Part shown: positions 37,701-48,584 of the stretch, one piece after another
How positions within the stretch are numbered: position 1 is the stretch's first letter
Layout: each line of letters begins with the position of its first letter
Assembly (NCBI RefSeq): GCF_036785885.1
Contig: NC_092312.1
Span: forward strand, 19,858,001-19,922,000
Direction: 5' to 3'
Length of the DNA: 64,000 bases
Source of the DNA: Coffea arabica
Taxonomy: Eukaryota; Streptophyta; Magnoliopsida; Gentianales; Rubiaceae
Notes under the pieces: generated by a model
The model's input: the letters and a program-made list of their open reading frames with translations, nothing else
What the model was told of the DNA's origin: nothing
The model's database searches: none
Made by a program: the position numbers and the translations under genes

Positions 37701-39364
37701 AGCTCTCACAAACAATTTTGCCACCTTAATGAGACTTGGGTTCTTTGATGGTGACCCCAAAAAACAACTCTATGGAAATCTAGGACCAAAAGATGTGTGC
37801 ACCCCGGAAAACCAGGAGCTTGCCCGTGAGGCTGCTAGGCAAGGAATTGTGTTGCTCAAGAACACTGCAGGATCACTGCCTCTATCCCCTGCTGTCATTA
37901 AATCCTTAGCTGTTATTGGACCAAATGCTCAAGCAACTCACACCATGCTTGGCAATTATGAAGGTACTTCAAATCTATCAAAGATAATACTACTACAATG
38001 TTTTTTGGCATTTATGCTGCTAATGTGCCACAGATTTGCTTGATCGGTTCATCCTCTGTAATTTGAGTCTCTGAACGGTGAAATACATGTCCAATGCCTT
38101 GCTGCTTTATTGATGGCTCTAAGCTAGTATTTGAGGTTATGCATATTATGATCAAACGTCGTAATTCTTCAAGTATCTTCCTGAACCATCTAAGAAATTT
38201 GCAGGAGTTCCGTGTAAATATGTGACGCCATTACAGGGTCTATCAGCCTCAGTCTCAACGGTGTTCCAGGCAGGATGTTCCGATGTGTCCTGTGCCACTG
38301 CTCAAGTGGACGAAGCCAAGAAAATTGCAGCAGCAGCTGATGCGGTGGTTCTGGTAATGGGCTCTGATCAATCAATCGAGACGGAGGGCCGAGACAGAGT
38401 AAACATCACTCTTCCAGGACAACAGTCGTTGCTAATTTCAGAGGTTGCAAGTGTCTCCAAGGGACCTGTGATCCTGGTTATAATGTCTGGTGGAGGCTGG
38501 GATGTACAGTTTGCAAAAGATAGCCCCAAAATTACCAGCATTCTCTGGGTTGGTTTCCCCGGGGAAGCAGGTGGAGCTGCAATAGCCGATGTCATATTTG
38601 GCCTACATAATCCTAGTAAGTTTTCCAGCAATTTGACCGAATTTTCACTAGTTCATCCACCTTATTAAAAAAGTCTACAGCTGAAATGAGAATTTCTGGT
38701 TTAGTATTTGATCAATGAAAGCCAACAGCCTAATGTGCAACTCCTCCTTTAGCAAGTGAATCGTGCTAACATAGTCCTGCTGCTAGGTGGAAGGCTACCA
38801 ATGACATGGTATCCCCAATCATATGTTGACAAGGTCAGCATGACAGATATGCACATGAGACCAGACCCTGCCACAGGCTACCCTGGAAGAACATATCGAT
38901 TTTACAAGGGACAAACTGTTTATTCATTTGGAGATGGATTGGGCTACTCCACATTTACGCACAGCCTAGTTCAGGCACCCAAGGTCGTCTCAGTTCCCCT
39001 GGAAGAGGGACATGTTTGTCGTTCGTCGTCGTCGACATGCAAGTCCATTGATGCAGTTGAGCAGAGCTGCAAGAACCTAGGCTTCAATATCCACCTGAGA
39101 GTGAGAAATGTGGGGACGATGAGTGGAAGCCATACGGTGTTATTGTTTTCCTCTCCCCCCTCAGTGCACAATGCAGCTCAAAAGCATTTGTTGGGCTTCC
39201 AAAAGCTCCATTTGGCTCCACAAACTGAAGGCCTGGTGAAATTCAATGTGGACGTTTGCAAGCATTTGAGCATGGTTGATGAGCTTGGGAACAGGAAGGT
39301 GGCTGTAGGAGAGCATGTGCTGCATGCAGGAGATTTGAAGCATACATTGACTGTGAGGATATAA
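34737..39364 (+). CDS. GH3 beta-D-xylosidase / arabinofuranosidase (BXL family)
   Basis: A 772-residue glycoside hydrolase family 3 protein of the plant BXL group, expected to trim xylose or arabinose from wall polysaccharides in the apoplast. Exons: 34737-35159, 36331-36618, 36720-36889, 37030-37127, 37613-37963, 38205-38615, 38787-39364, all in frame. A hydrophobic signal peptide precedes LASA/Q near residue 36. Family blocks: [26 protein letters not shown] (169-184), [23 protein letters not shown], the nucleophile block YIVTDCDS with Asp299, CGSFLAKNG, then GH3 C-terminal ([33 protein letters not shown]) and an Fn3-like tail ending LTVRI. Length equals the family (about 774). VPCKY and the VVSTE..AMYNVGL block make it look nearest BXL5, judged from memory. 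[10 protein letters not shown] replaces the usual FGYGLSYSTF. The clade assignment is uncertain. Confidence 0.94.
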
Positions 39365-40574
39365 ACGAAATTCCACACGGTGATTATTTTCTTTTTCCTT
39401 TTATCTTTAAAGAAAGAAAGAGGAAATTGCTACAATATTGAAATCAAAGCCTTGAATAATTTGAGACAAGTGTAAGAAATGTATTTTTTTCCTTTCACTT
39501 TCGAAAGATGGAAATTCTTGGTTGCATTTGAATTGAAAAACTTGGTTGGATTTGGATATTATTAAATCCTTGACTCATGCTCCCTCAAATTGGTTGGACA
39601 ACTAAGAAAGAGTTTTCCTCCAGAACATCAGCCCAATCTATTTAACGCATTTTCTTGGCATCAGTATTGCAGTCCATTTGATCTCATGTTTTCCCAATTG
39701 ATTATTGATTGAGCAGCATAGGCCCAATTGCTTCCTGGCTGGAAAAGATCTTCTTTCTTTTGTTCATCTGCGTTTCACTTTATAAGATCCGCGTTTCCTC
39801 TGATGGATCCAATCACGCAAAGCCCACCAAGCAAAAATTTTCATCAGCTTATAGTTTTCATCCACCAGATGAGATGAGATCCCAATAGATTTCTCTTCAT
39901 CCTGGCACGCTAATTGAAAAAAGTTAAAAAAAAAAAAAAAAAATTTTTTTGGGTACTCAGTAAAACCAATAGCAACACAGGAAAACAATTTTGACTTTCC
40001 TTTTTATGGTTGCATCAATTTGAAAACTAACATTACTAGGCCTCAAATTCCTATGGAGTAAGCTGATGACATCAGAGGTCACTTTCTTTCAAGGTATCCC
40101 AATGCATAATTAACTTCTAATTTGCTGTTAATCATATCCGTCCTATGGTTGTACCTGATTTCCATCACTATTAATTGTTATTTAACTGCCTATTCTATCC
40201 GGGTTATGTATACAAGTATTAAGGGTTCACATATATTCATCCTCGTAACTTTGTCACTAGCACAATCTAAGTTACCATATATGGATAAAAATATAATTTA
40301 AATTTATTTTAAAAAATTTTTAAAAGAGAGAGATCATGAACAAATAAGATTAAAGGAGAGTTAGTTACCAAAATAGGCAAAATCCAAGTATCCATTAATT
40401 CATTTCAATTAGTCGTGAACCTAAAAAAGAGAAAATAGTTGATTAAATTAATTGCTTTCAAACATATATATACATGCATGCATGCATACATATGCATAAT
40501 TATTTATGTATATAGAATCTTATAAGGTTCGCTACAATCTTGGAATGCAACTCTTTGTTAGTGCATTTTGTGCA
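39365..40574. other. 3' flank of the GH3 gene and intergenic DNA
   Basis: AATAAT near 39457 may serve as poly-A signal. Tandem CATGCATGCATG (RY-like) occurs near 40473. No other gene recognised. Confidence 0.4.
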
Positions 40575-40946
40575 TAGCGCTGTTCACGAATCGATATCGC
40601 GAATACGAGCTTGGTCAATATCGAATTCGAGCTCGAGTTCAAGCAACCCTATGCACGGAGTTCGAACTCGAGTTCAAAAACATTAAACTCTTGCTCGCGA
40701 GCCAAATTATATATATATATTTTTTTTTATTTTAATAGTAAAATTACATATATATTCCTAATATTTTATTATTTATTAAAAAATTATTATTTTATTTATT
40801 TTAAAAAATAAACAATAATTATTTTTTTATTTTTTAAGCTCGAGTTTGATATTTTGAACTCGTTGCGTTCGAGTTTCATGAAATTAACTGGAAACTCGAC
40901 TCGATAAGGTCAAAACTCGACTCGATTCGACTTATTTGCACCCCTA
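40575..40946. mobile_element. hAT-like element, ACTCGAG-rich
   Basis: 372 bases. The left end is TAGCGCTGTTCAC and the right end reads inward TAGGGGTGCAAATAAG, agreeing at 6 of the first 8 positions. Subterminal regions consist of ACTCGAG/CTCGAGTT words in both orientations around an AT-only core. The flanking octamers (TTTGTGCA, TGCATGTA) do not match, so the ends may be off by a few bases or the copy is old. Confidence 0.5.
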
Positions 40947-41459
40947 TGCATGTATAACCTCTTGAAATGAAAAAACAAATAGTCATATTTTATTAAATTC
41001 ATAGTGCGAAATCTGATATGCTAGTAGATCAATCGTTGCAGATAAAGCTTTTGACGACGTGGTCAAGGTTGAGAACCTATAATTTAGTGCTCCCGGTTCA
41101 AGTTTTATTAAGTATAATTTTCTCTCAACTGGTAAGTGAGTATTCATTTGACCACTAGCTAATAGGTTAGTCCATATACTACTGAGCCGTGCATATGCTT
41201 TTGCTATTGCAGATTTCTTGTAAATATTAGTTTAAAAATGGGGAAAAAAAAAGGTAAAAGAGATCAACCATTAATTTTCGTTTCTCCAGCCTCACGCTCC
41301 CTATTTTGTCTTTTTCATCATGCGGCCTGTTATTATTGTCTTCATCTTCGAAGCGATGACGAAGAAAGCACTGAAAGCAGTGAAATCGCCTCAAAATAAA
41401 TCTTTGTCGTATCCGATGTGAAGGATAAGATTTATTAAGTAATTAGCCTAAAACGACTC

Positions 41460-41689
41460 TGGTCATGTGTGGTTGTAGTTAAATTCACCGGAATTGTCAA
41501 TCAGGGGTTTGGTTGGATGAGTCTTGCATGCGTTTCTGGTATCACAATCTGCGAAGTTATTGCATTGGGTCACATCACACAGTCGACGAGTCCGAGCCCC
41601 CCTTGCGATGGCTACATTTAGATTTAGTAAAAAAGATAACTCTCTTGTGTCCAGATTAAAGTGATTTGTTAAAAAAAAAAAAAAAAAAA
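41460..41689. repeat. Possible retroposed sequence with A tail
   Basis: A moderately GC-rich block with a weak box B-like GAGTCCGAGCCCC near 41590 ends in an 18-base A run at 41671-41688, directly before dispersed repeat copy 2. It could be a SINE, or one element with the following repeat. No target duplication found. Confidence 0.3.
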
Positions 41690-41825
41690 TTCAGACGGAT
41701 GTGTTTTGCATCCGTTTGATTCGGTGGTGGTTCAGTCTCCTCCGAATTATTCTTGAACCTCCTTAGATCCGTCCCCTCCCTCTTAATATAGAATAGATTA
41801 GATTATACAACTGTTATCGTCTCCC
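41690..41825. repeat. Dispersed repeat, copy 2
   Basis: Starts ATTCAGACGGATG and ends in TAGATTAGATTATACAACTG..TTATCGTC; homologous to 27484-27622. It contains GGTGGTGGTTCAGTCTCC, faintly box A-like. Confidence 0.55.
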
Positions 41826-42150
41826 TCTATTATTGCAATAACAACACAACACCCGGCTCGTATTAAAACAAGGGGATGTTTTTTTCTTTTTCTTTATTAG
41901 GGGCATCCAGTAGACAGTGACTGGTAATAAGAATTCTTCAATAAGAGCACATGATTACATTTGTTGCCCCACCTGATCCTAGATTGATTATTGATTTAAT
42001 TTTGTTTTTCAGGGGGAAAAAAAAACTTACACCTTCACCTCTCTCTTGACCGTCGTGTCGTAGTCATATCATATCTCGTAAGTCATGTACATTTTTAGAC
42101 AGTTCTAGAGTTTTGTTGAATTTAAAGGTTTAAACTATAAGCTTAGCCCT

Positions 42151-42300
42151 TATTTGGAATGCAATTTTTCTTTAAAAAAATTTTTTTATTTATACTTTTT
42201 GTAAACACGCTTCTCAATAAATTTTTTTTTTACTTCACGTACGTTAAATTATTGTAATATATAATTTTCTTATAAAAATTTCAGAAAATAGCAATCCATT
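42151..42300. mobile_element. Small foldback MITE, TTGGATTGC family (inverted copy)
   Basis: The right end reads inward as TGGATTGCTATTTTCTGA, matching the left end of the element at 22039-22181. The left end TTTGGAATGCAATTTTTC forms the imperfect partner. AT-rich core, no coding. Confidence 0.5.
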
Positions 42301-42713
42301 CCCCCTCAAACCCATTGACAAAGGAGATAGGCAGCCATAACTGCTTGCCAGGAGATAAAAAGCTAGTCAACTAGAGAGTGTTGCATTGTCCACCCACCGG
42401 TGGTTTAAAAAGATGGGCTGTTTGTAATCTTGGGTCTGGGGTAGTTCGAATCCTACCATATCTGGAGGCTAGACAACGTGCCAAATAGGTAAAATAAGGC
42501 TATGCTTCGCTTTGCTTTCGCTTTCGCTGATGGGATTCTACAGTTTTGCACTTCGTCACTTTCTTTTTCTCTGATTCGCACATAGGATTAAATAAATTAA
42601 ATGCAAAATGCCACTCTTTAACTGTCATCATTATTATGTGATTTCATCCTCAAACTACTAATTACTACTACTACTCTCATATTAATGCCACATTGTTTAG
42701 AATATTACGCTAA

Positions 42714-43055
42714 TTCCCTTTCATAACTCACAGTTTTTTGTATGAGTGTTTCGATAAATGGACTCTGCGAAGACACTTCAAAAGCCGGCAACTTTTGAAG
42801 TGCTCCGCAGCACTTAACTACTAAACCCCCCAAACCCCCCCAAGCGATGTGGGAACTTAACCCCACAGGGTGCCCCGCTGCTAAGAGATAAAGACCCCCC
42901 AGACTCCCCGAGACAGGTTTTTCCCTTTCATAACTCACAGTTTTTTGTATGAGTGTTTCGATAAATGGACTCTGCGAAGACACTTCAAAAGCCGGCAACT
43001 TTTGAAGTGCTCCGCAGCACTTAACTACTAAACCCCCCAAACCCCCCCAAGCGAT
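42714..43055 (-). mobile_element. Insertion built of an exact 135-bp direct repeat
   Basis: Two identical 135-base copies (42714-42848 and 42921-43055) are separated by 72 unique bases. The 13-mer ATTACGCTAATTC occurs at both outer junctions (42704-42716 and 43054-43066), as for a target duplication. Each copy carries a perfect 11-bp hairpin, CACTTCAAAAG with CTTTTGAAGTG, loop 7. On the minus strand the 72-base spacer holds TTAGCAGCGGGG and GGGGTTAAGTTCCC, loosely like Pol III boxes A and B, so it may be a SINE-like dimer with a cut-short first unit. The ends CC..CG do not fit an LTR (TG..CA). Open frames here are accidental. Confidence 0.6.
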
Positions 43056-43066
43056 TACGCTAATTC

Positions 43067-44206
43067 GTCTCCAACTTTTCCAATTGAAAAAGACCGCATT
43101 AGCAAGTCATAGCAGTAATAAATGTTTGCCCGGGGCCACCACCAAAGCGTTTCTTTCTTTGCTCCCCCAAGTCTCTTCAGTAGTTGTCATTGCCGCCCGC
43201 CATTGCAATGACGTATCGACAAAATAATAATCAAATTTCTCATTAAACTGGAAACTAAGTACATCGCAAGAGTTTATTGATGCAATGATGATGTTACGGT
43301 ACGTAAAAGAAGAGACTGGAAAATTTCAAGGGTTTTAGTTATAAGTAAATTTTATATGTACTGATAGTGTATATATTGTCTTGATTAGATGAATGTCACA
43401 CAGGTAATTGTCATATCTTTTTTCCTTCCTGTTGGGTAAATTGCTGCAATTCATAGTTTGGGGAGGGGGGGCATATCCCAAATAGGATGATAATTGAAGG
43501 GTGCATCTGCAATTGACACATGAATTTATGTGCTTAGAAGAAAAAAACAAACAACCCTTGCTTTACTGTACTATTGCATGCCAGTGTTTGCTTTTCTCTT
43601 TCACACAGCACAGCACACCCGGTGAACGCACTCCCAAAAGACAGCACAAATTAGACGGGCGTAGAATAAATTATTATCGACTGAAAAAGAAAAAAAGATT
43701 TTCGACGCGGAGAAGTTTGGCGCTAGTGAAAATTGAAGCCACCTCTCCATCATCTCCGAGTTACTCCCATTGATTATTTGGACTGTCCATTTTTCTCAAA
43801 CAAAAAATTTCTATATTTTTTTATAAATATAATTTTTATTTATCTCTTTATCTTACCACATCAAATATTCTTTTTAATAAAAACTTTAAAGAATTACGTG
43901 TCTTTTCATCTCATCTCAAGAAGTACATAAAATCATTACAATTCAAACAGGCTGAATTGGGGGCGGAGGGGGTGGGGGTACATTGTCGATTCCTAGAGTC
44001 TCAATTAGTCCTGGAATCTTCCGATTAGAGGATGACATATGCACAATGTGCGGCCTAGATTCCAACGTAATTTTAATAATAATTGTTTTCAGATGCAGCG
44101 AATAGGGAGTGGGGCAGCCTCGTGTGCGGAGGAGGACAATTAATATTCAGGACACCGAGGCGGACACGACCCACCTTCTTTTCCATGCCTTGTTGGCTAC
44201 TTGCTT
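43067..44206. other. Unassigned intergenic sequence
   Basis: Short open frames only. A G-run at 43962-43979. No gene or element supported. Confidence 0.4.
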
Positions 44207-44980
44207 CTTGATTGGAGAGCCGAGCCTGAAGCCCCGTAAGAATTTGTCATAACTAGTACTTTGACCCGTGCCATGCACGGGATTATATTTCAAATCAAAA
44301 TAATATTTTATATATTTATATATTATGGTACAAAATAATAAATATATATATAAATTAAAAATTTTAAAGAAGTGTATGCTTAATATCTTGAAAAAAAATT
44401 AATCTATAATGATTTACATGATTAAAGAATTGTTAACGCATTTAAGAAGAGGATTAGGTTGGATGATAAAGTGAGAAGAGTTTTTAAAAAAAAATCCATT
44501 TATTAATATCCGATAAAACATATTATGTTATATTTATATATCAAAACTTATAATATAAAAAATAAATTATAACCAATTTATTTTCTTCCATTTTTAGAAA
44601 AAAATCTTTCTCCTATTTTGTGCCCCTAAAATTGTTGACTGTATTTAGATTAGCATTTTTCATAAAACTTTAACGTAATTTAAAAAAAAAATTCTCCGTA
44701 ATATGTGTTTTTAGAATTCTTAAAATTATTAAAAATCGCCATCATTTCTCTCTTCTCTTATATGCCAGTTAGTCATCAGATGCCTCCTACGACTTTCATA
44801 TCTTCTATCATGGTACCACCTTCTCTATTTTTTTTTTTTGTCATTTCTGTCATATTTCTACAATTTATTTCCTTCTTCTCTCCCTTCTCCGCCCATCCTT
44901 TTAATCCACATTTCTTCTTCAATCTTGCCCGTTACTTGATTGGAGAGCCGAGCCTGAAGTCCCGTAAGAATTTGTCATAA
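44207..44980. repeat. 46-bp direct repeat flanking the Helitron-like sequence
   Basis: 44207-44252 and 44935-44980 are the same 46 bases with one C/T difference, starting CTTGATTGGAGAGCCGAGCC and ending TTTGTCATAA. The 682 bases between begin with the Helitron-like end. The right copy continues TATG, as an empty site would. Confidence 0.85.
44253..44445 (-). mobile_element. Helitron-like 3' end, copy B
   Basis: On the minus strand it ends hairpin CCCGTGC..GCACGGG, TCAAAGTA, CTAG (44256-44253) and host T. The terminal 190 bases are homologous to 32135-32327. The insertion point lies exactly at the end of the left copy of a 46-base direct repeat (44207-44252). Confidence 0.6.
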
Positions 44981-46190
44981 TATGTTACGGTCTCACATCG
45001 AATCCCCTCCCCCCCCTCTCTCTCCTTAAATTAAGTTAGATTAGATTATAAAAATTCTATCATTGCGACAAAAAAAACCTAAAGCCTCTTTATCAATTAA
45101 GCTTCGGCTGCACTTCTTGTTTGTTTGTTTTCTATTCACAACTCGAAAAAAAAGTCAATGGTTTCCCTGGTTTCCATGAATGCATATAATATTACTAGTT
45201 ATTGAAAATCAATTCATTCAGGAAGATTTTTTTTTTCTTTTTTTGCAACTTGTGAGTCCGATAGCAAATGGCGAAAGGTCACAACCCTTCGATTAGCCTT
45301 TTAGCTAGGTTTCATTTTAGAGAAGGAAAGATGAGAAGAACGGAGCAGGATCATTAAGTATCGAATGTACGCGTGATAGACATTTAAAAAAAAAATTTAA
45401 ATTGTATATTCACAAAAACGTCACTTGACACCCCTTAAAAGGTTCCCATCATTTGTCATGACATCATGAATACATGATGAAATAATCTAGAAAGTCATAT
45501 ACATTCTTTACTTTTAAATGTATAAATCTAACGTAAGTCCTAAGTGCATTTGATTTCACGACATTTTATACTATCTAAAACAGTGGCTGGAGACTAATTA
45601 GCGAAGCCTAGCTTTCCCTATGTCACAAATTTTGCTACCCTAAAAGAAAATGCGGGTAAGAAATTGTCGATCGACCCCAAGATCAGAACAGAAGCACATA
45701 TTGCATACGAGCGGCTGTGGAATCAAAGCAAAAGCCAATTCCCACTGGGAGCCAAGCCAACTAGCCAAGAAGCCCGCAGTAGCAGTACCAACTACCAACT
45801 ACCGAGTGTTTCGTTCAGTAGGCTAGGCCAGCTCAGCATATGTGATGCTACCAGATTTTTTTAAGCCGCCAGACTGCCTCTTCCCTTCTCTTCATCTCCT
45901 TTCCTTCCTTTTCTTTTCTTTTCTTTTCTTTTCTTCGGTTAGGTGATTAGGGCGCGCCACGACAACTCCACCTCGGCCACTACTTTTCCTGCCCCAGGTA
46001 ATGTCACCCGAAAGCGACATTAACCATTCAAAAGACAATATTGCCCTAACGCTCCCTCTCTCCTCAAAAGAAAAATAAACAAATAACCTGGGCTAATACA
46101 GTCAACTCACATGGCACATCCCTTTCACTAAAAAGTATGCCCGTGCAAAAATAACAGTTGTTGGACAGCTGACGCAAAGGGCAATTCTGT
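44981..46190. promoter_or_regulatory. Upstream region of the Cys/His-repeat gene
   Basis: Contains TTTTC/CTTTT repeats near 45900-45940. No gene is recognised; a 66-codon open frame at 45664 lacks features. Confidence 0.35.
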
Positions 46191-46197
46191 AAATCCA

Positions 46198-46203
46198 TAT
46201 AAA
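46198..46203 (+). promoter_or_regulatory. Candidate TATA box of the Cys/His-repeat gene
   Basis: TATAAA, followed by a pyrimidine-rich leader with a CT microsatellite (46312-46333). The coding start is 2.4 kb further on, so a long leader intron is implied; a good acceptor (pyrimidines then TTTTCAG) ends at 48265. The donor is not fixed. Confidence 0.4.
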
Positions 46204-46311
46204 CAGACCAAAATAGCTGCCCCATTAATCGATTTTAGGAGTGGCAATAAACAAATTTAAGCTCTATTAATCAAACCAAAATTGCTAACTAGCACTATTA
46301 ACTTTTCTCTC

Positions 46312-46333
46312 ATCTCTCTCTCTCTCTCTCTCT
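46312..46333 (+). repeat. CT microsatellite in the leader
   Basis: About 11 CT units in the likely 5' leader of the Cys/His-repeat gene, a common position for CT runs in plant genes. Confidence 0.8.
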
Positions 46334-48419
46334 TTCTATCCTCTGCTTTTTGCGTAGTTCAACTTGCTGCCCCGCCCCCCCCTCGCTCTGTCTCTCTCTA
46401 TTCATTTCTGCTGTTCTCTCTCTCTATTTTTTGTCTTCCTCTTTCTTTTCCCTCCGTCAAGATTGGTGGGCTGGGTCGGGTTCTCTTCAATGGCGTCACG
46501 GATTTGGCAACTTTATGCTCTTTTTTGTTAAAGGGTATTCGCTATTAACGGTTTCTTTCTTGTTTAATTCTTGTCTGAAATAGAAGTGTCTGATTTATTA
46601 CTCTGGACACTTGAGACTGGCTGCTGTTTCCGGAATCCTGAGTCATATGCAGTGCATTTATATATGCTTCCCGTTTTCTGTTTTCATTTATTTGGCTATT
46701 TGATGCTATTTTCTTTCTTTTCTCAATTGTAGCCTGATACTAGACGTTAGCTAAAAGGTCAGTGTTTGTATTGAATTTTTTACTACTAAATTTCCTAATT
46801 TGAAGCTGAACGGCTGTCTGGGCTTTCAGTAGTTGAGTGTTTAAGATAATTTATCCAGTGTTTTGATTTTGATTTTTATTTCATTTAAGTGATTATATTT
46901 TGGGTTTTAGCATCTCAGGTTTTAGCAAAGAGCAGATACCGAATAAGTATTGCTTGTCTCCTACAGTCCTAGACGAGTGGTTATAATCTTGGCATAGTAT
47001 TGAAAAACTGCACTTTTTTTTTTTTTTTTTTTTTTTGACAATTAGTTCGATAGTTTGATTGCTGAAAGATCCTTCATGACCTTCTTGATGTCCCGACTAT
47101 CCTTTTTACGGTATCATGTACTGATTTGGATTTGATAGTCGTGGTATAGTATCCTCTTTACTTATGAATTTGTGTGTTTGCTGTTTTTTATGATGTGTGT
47201 GTGGCTTTGACAAACTAGGGAATTTGACTCTGTATATTTAGTTTTTATATTTACTACTTCATTTGTTGAGTACATACAAGTTAGTTGAACAATAACAAAC
47301 TGATTTTACCTTCAAATGAAGATTGACATGTGGCTTGAAGCGGCAAGAATATGTAGGGCTTCATAAATTTGTAATGCAGTGCTCCCCAATAATACGACAT
47401 AATTGATTTGAAAAAAGTTTGCAAAATTTTGAATCAAGTATGGGAGTAGCTATGTTTCTAGCTATAGAAATTGTAGATTTTGTTCTTAGTTTTGGAAGTT
47501 GATTAACTGCAGATTTATAACCAATTGGTTAATTCAATGAAAAGAGAAGAAAGAAGGGACTCTATAGACAGTTGTTTTCACATGGACGAGAAAGGGTTTG
47601 TAAAATTCAATCCTGATAAGAAAACTGACATTGTTATCTTCGATCGGGCTTTTTGGTAATGAGAATAGCATCAGGGAGGGGACCCTAGTCACTTCAGATC
47701 CAAATATTGGCTGTATGGAGCAGCCCCTTATCAAGTAGGATGACCTCTTTGTCTCATTAATTGTTATTATGCTATCTTGTTGGGGAATTTCCCATCTCGC
47801 CTGACTTGAAAGCTATAATTGAAGTATGTCCCGACTTAAACGAAGGATTACAACTTATGGTTTATCTATTAGAGGGTTTGTTAAGTAGACCTCACTCTGG
47901 CTGTTGGTGTGTTGTTATCTCACTTAGTTTTTAATTGTTATGAATTTGCAAATACACATTCAAAATGTCTCCTGAGTCTTTAAACATCAAGCCTCCAGCC
48001 AAGTGCTTCTTTGGCTTTCATTTTTTGGATAATTTACTTGTATGGATGTCCTCAATAACTACTGCTTTGGTATGGTTTGGTGTTGCTTTCCTCGTCTCTA
48101 CCTCCTCCATATGTCCTTTACTTTTATTGTTGTGGACCATTGGCTTAAGTGATCCGAGCTGTACACTATATTCTGTTTAGTCATGAACATTTGTTAGTGA
48201 AGTGGTACTCCCATTGTATGTTTAAGTAGCGAAGAATTGTTACATTGTCTTTCCACTCTTTTCAGGTGATCAAAGCTTGAGGACTTCCTAGCAAGCAGTC
48301 CAAATGACATCCCTTTCCGTATCACTCCTGTCATCATGGTGTCAAGGATACAAAAGCCATAACAAGTTAAGGAGGTTAAAGAAGTATATCTGGTAGTTGG
48401 AGTTGAGACTTTCTGTATA

Positions 48420-48521
48420 ATGGATAGGTCCGATACGTCAGGTTTTGTGAGTGGTGGATGTAGCTTATTAGGGTTTCTTTTATTTGCTTTTGACTTGTTG
48501 ATATACAGAGATTCCTGTTAG
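48420..48521 (+). other. Upstream ORF, 33 codons
   Basis: Begins ATGGATAGGTCC and stops at TAG 48519-48521, 63 bases before the main ATG. If the leader is retained as read, it could dampen translation of the main frame. An intron from the GTTTTG at 48442 to the AG before 48583 would instead fuse its first seven codons in frame to the main protein; the donor is weak, so this is speculative. Confidence 0.35.
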
Positions 48522-48584
48522 TATTTTTTAATATCCTCGTGCTAGTTGGTCATCTTGATTGTTGATAGCATAAAAGCAGCAGTA

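Noticed and set aside
42424-42475. tRNA-like arm GGTAGTTCGAATCCTACC
   Set aside because: A short stem and TTCGAAT loop exist, but I could not build acceptor, D and anticodon stems; perhaps a SINE scrap.
42705-43040. 111-codon minus-strand open frame with an internal protein repeat
   Set aside because: The repeat is just the translation of the 135-bp DNA repeat; the frame spans an evident insertion and has no family resemblance.
42714-43055. LTR retrotransposon (TRIM) for the 135-bp repeats
   Set aside because: Ends are not TG..CA, the internal part is only 72 bases without a clear primer-binding site, and the flanking duplication is 13 rather than 4-6 bases; kept only as an alternative.
48546-48584. 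Upstream extension of the Cys/His-repeat protein
   Set aside because: The frame is open but begins with TTG; the first ATG is at 48585.
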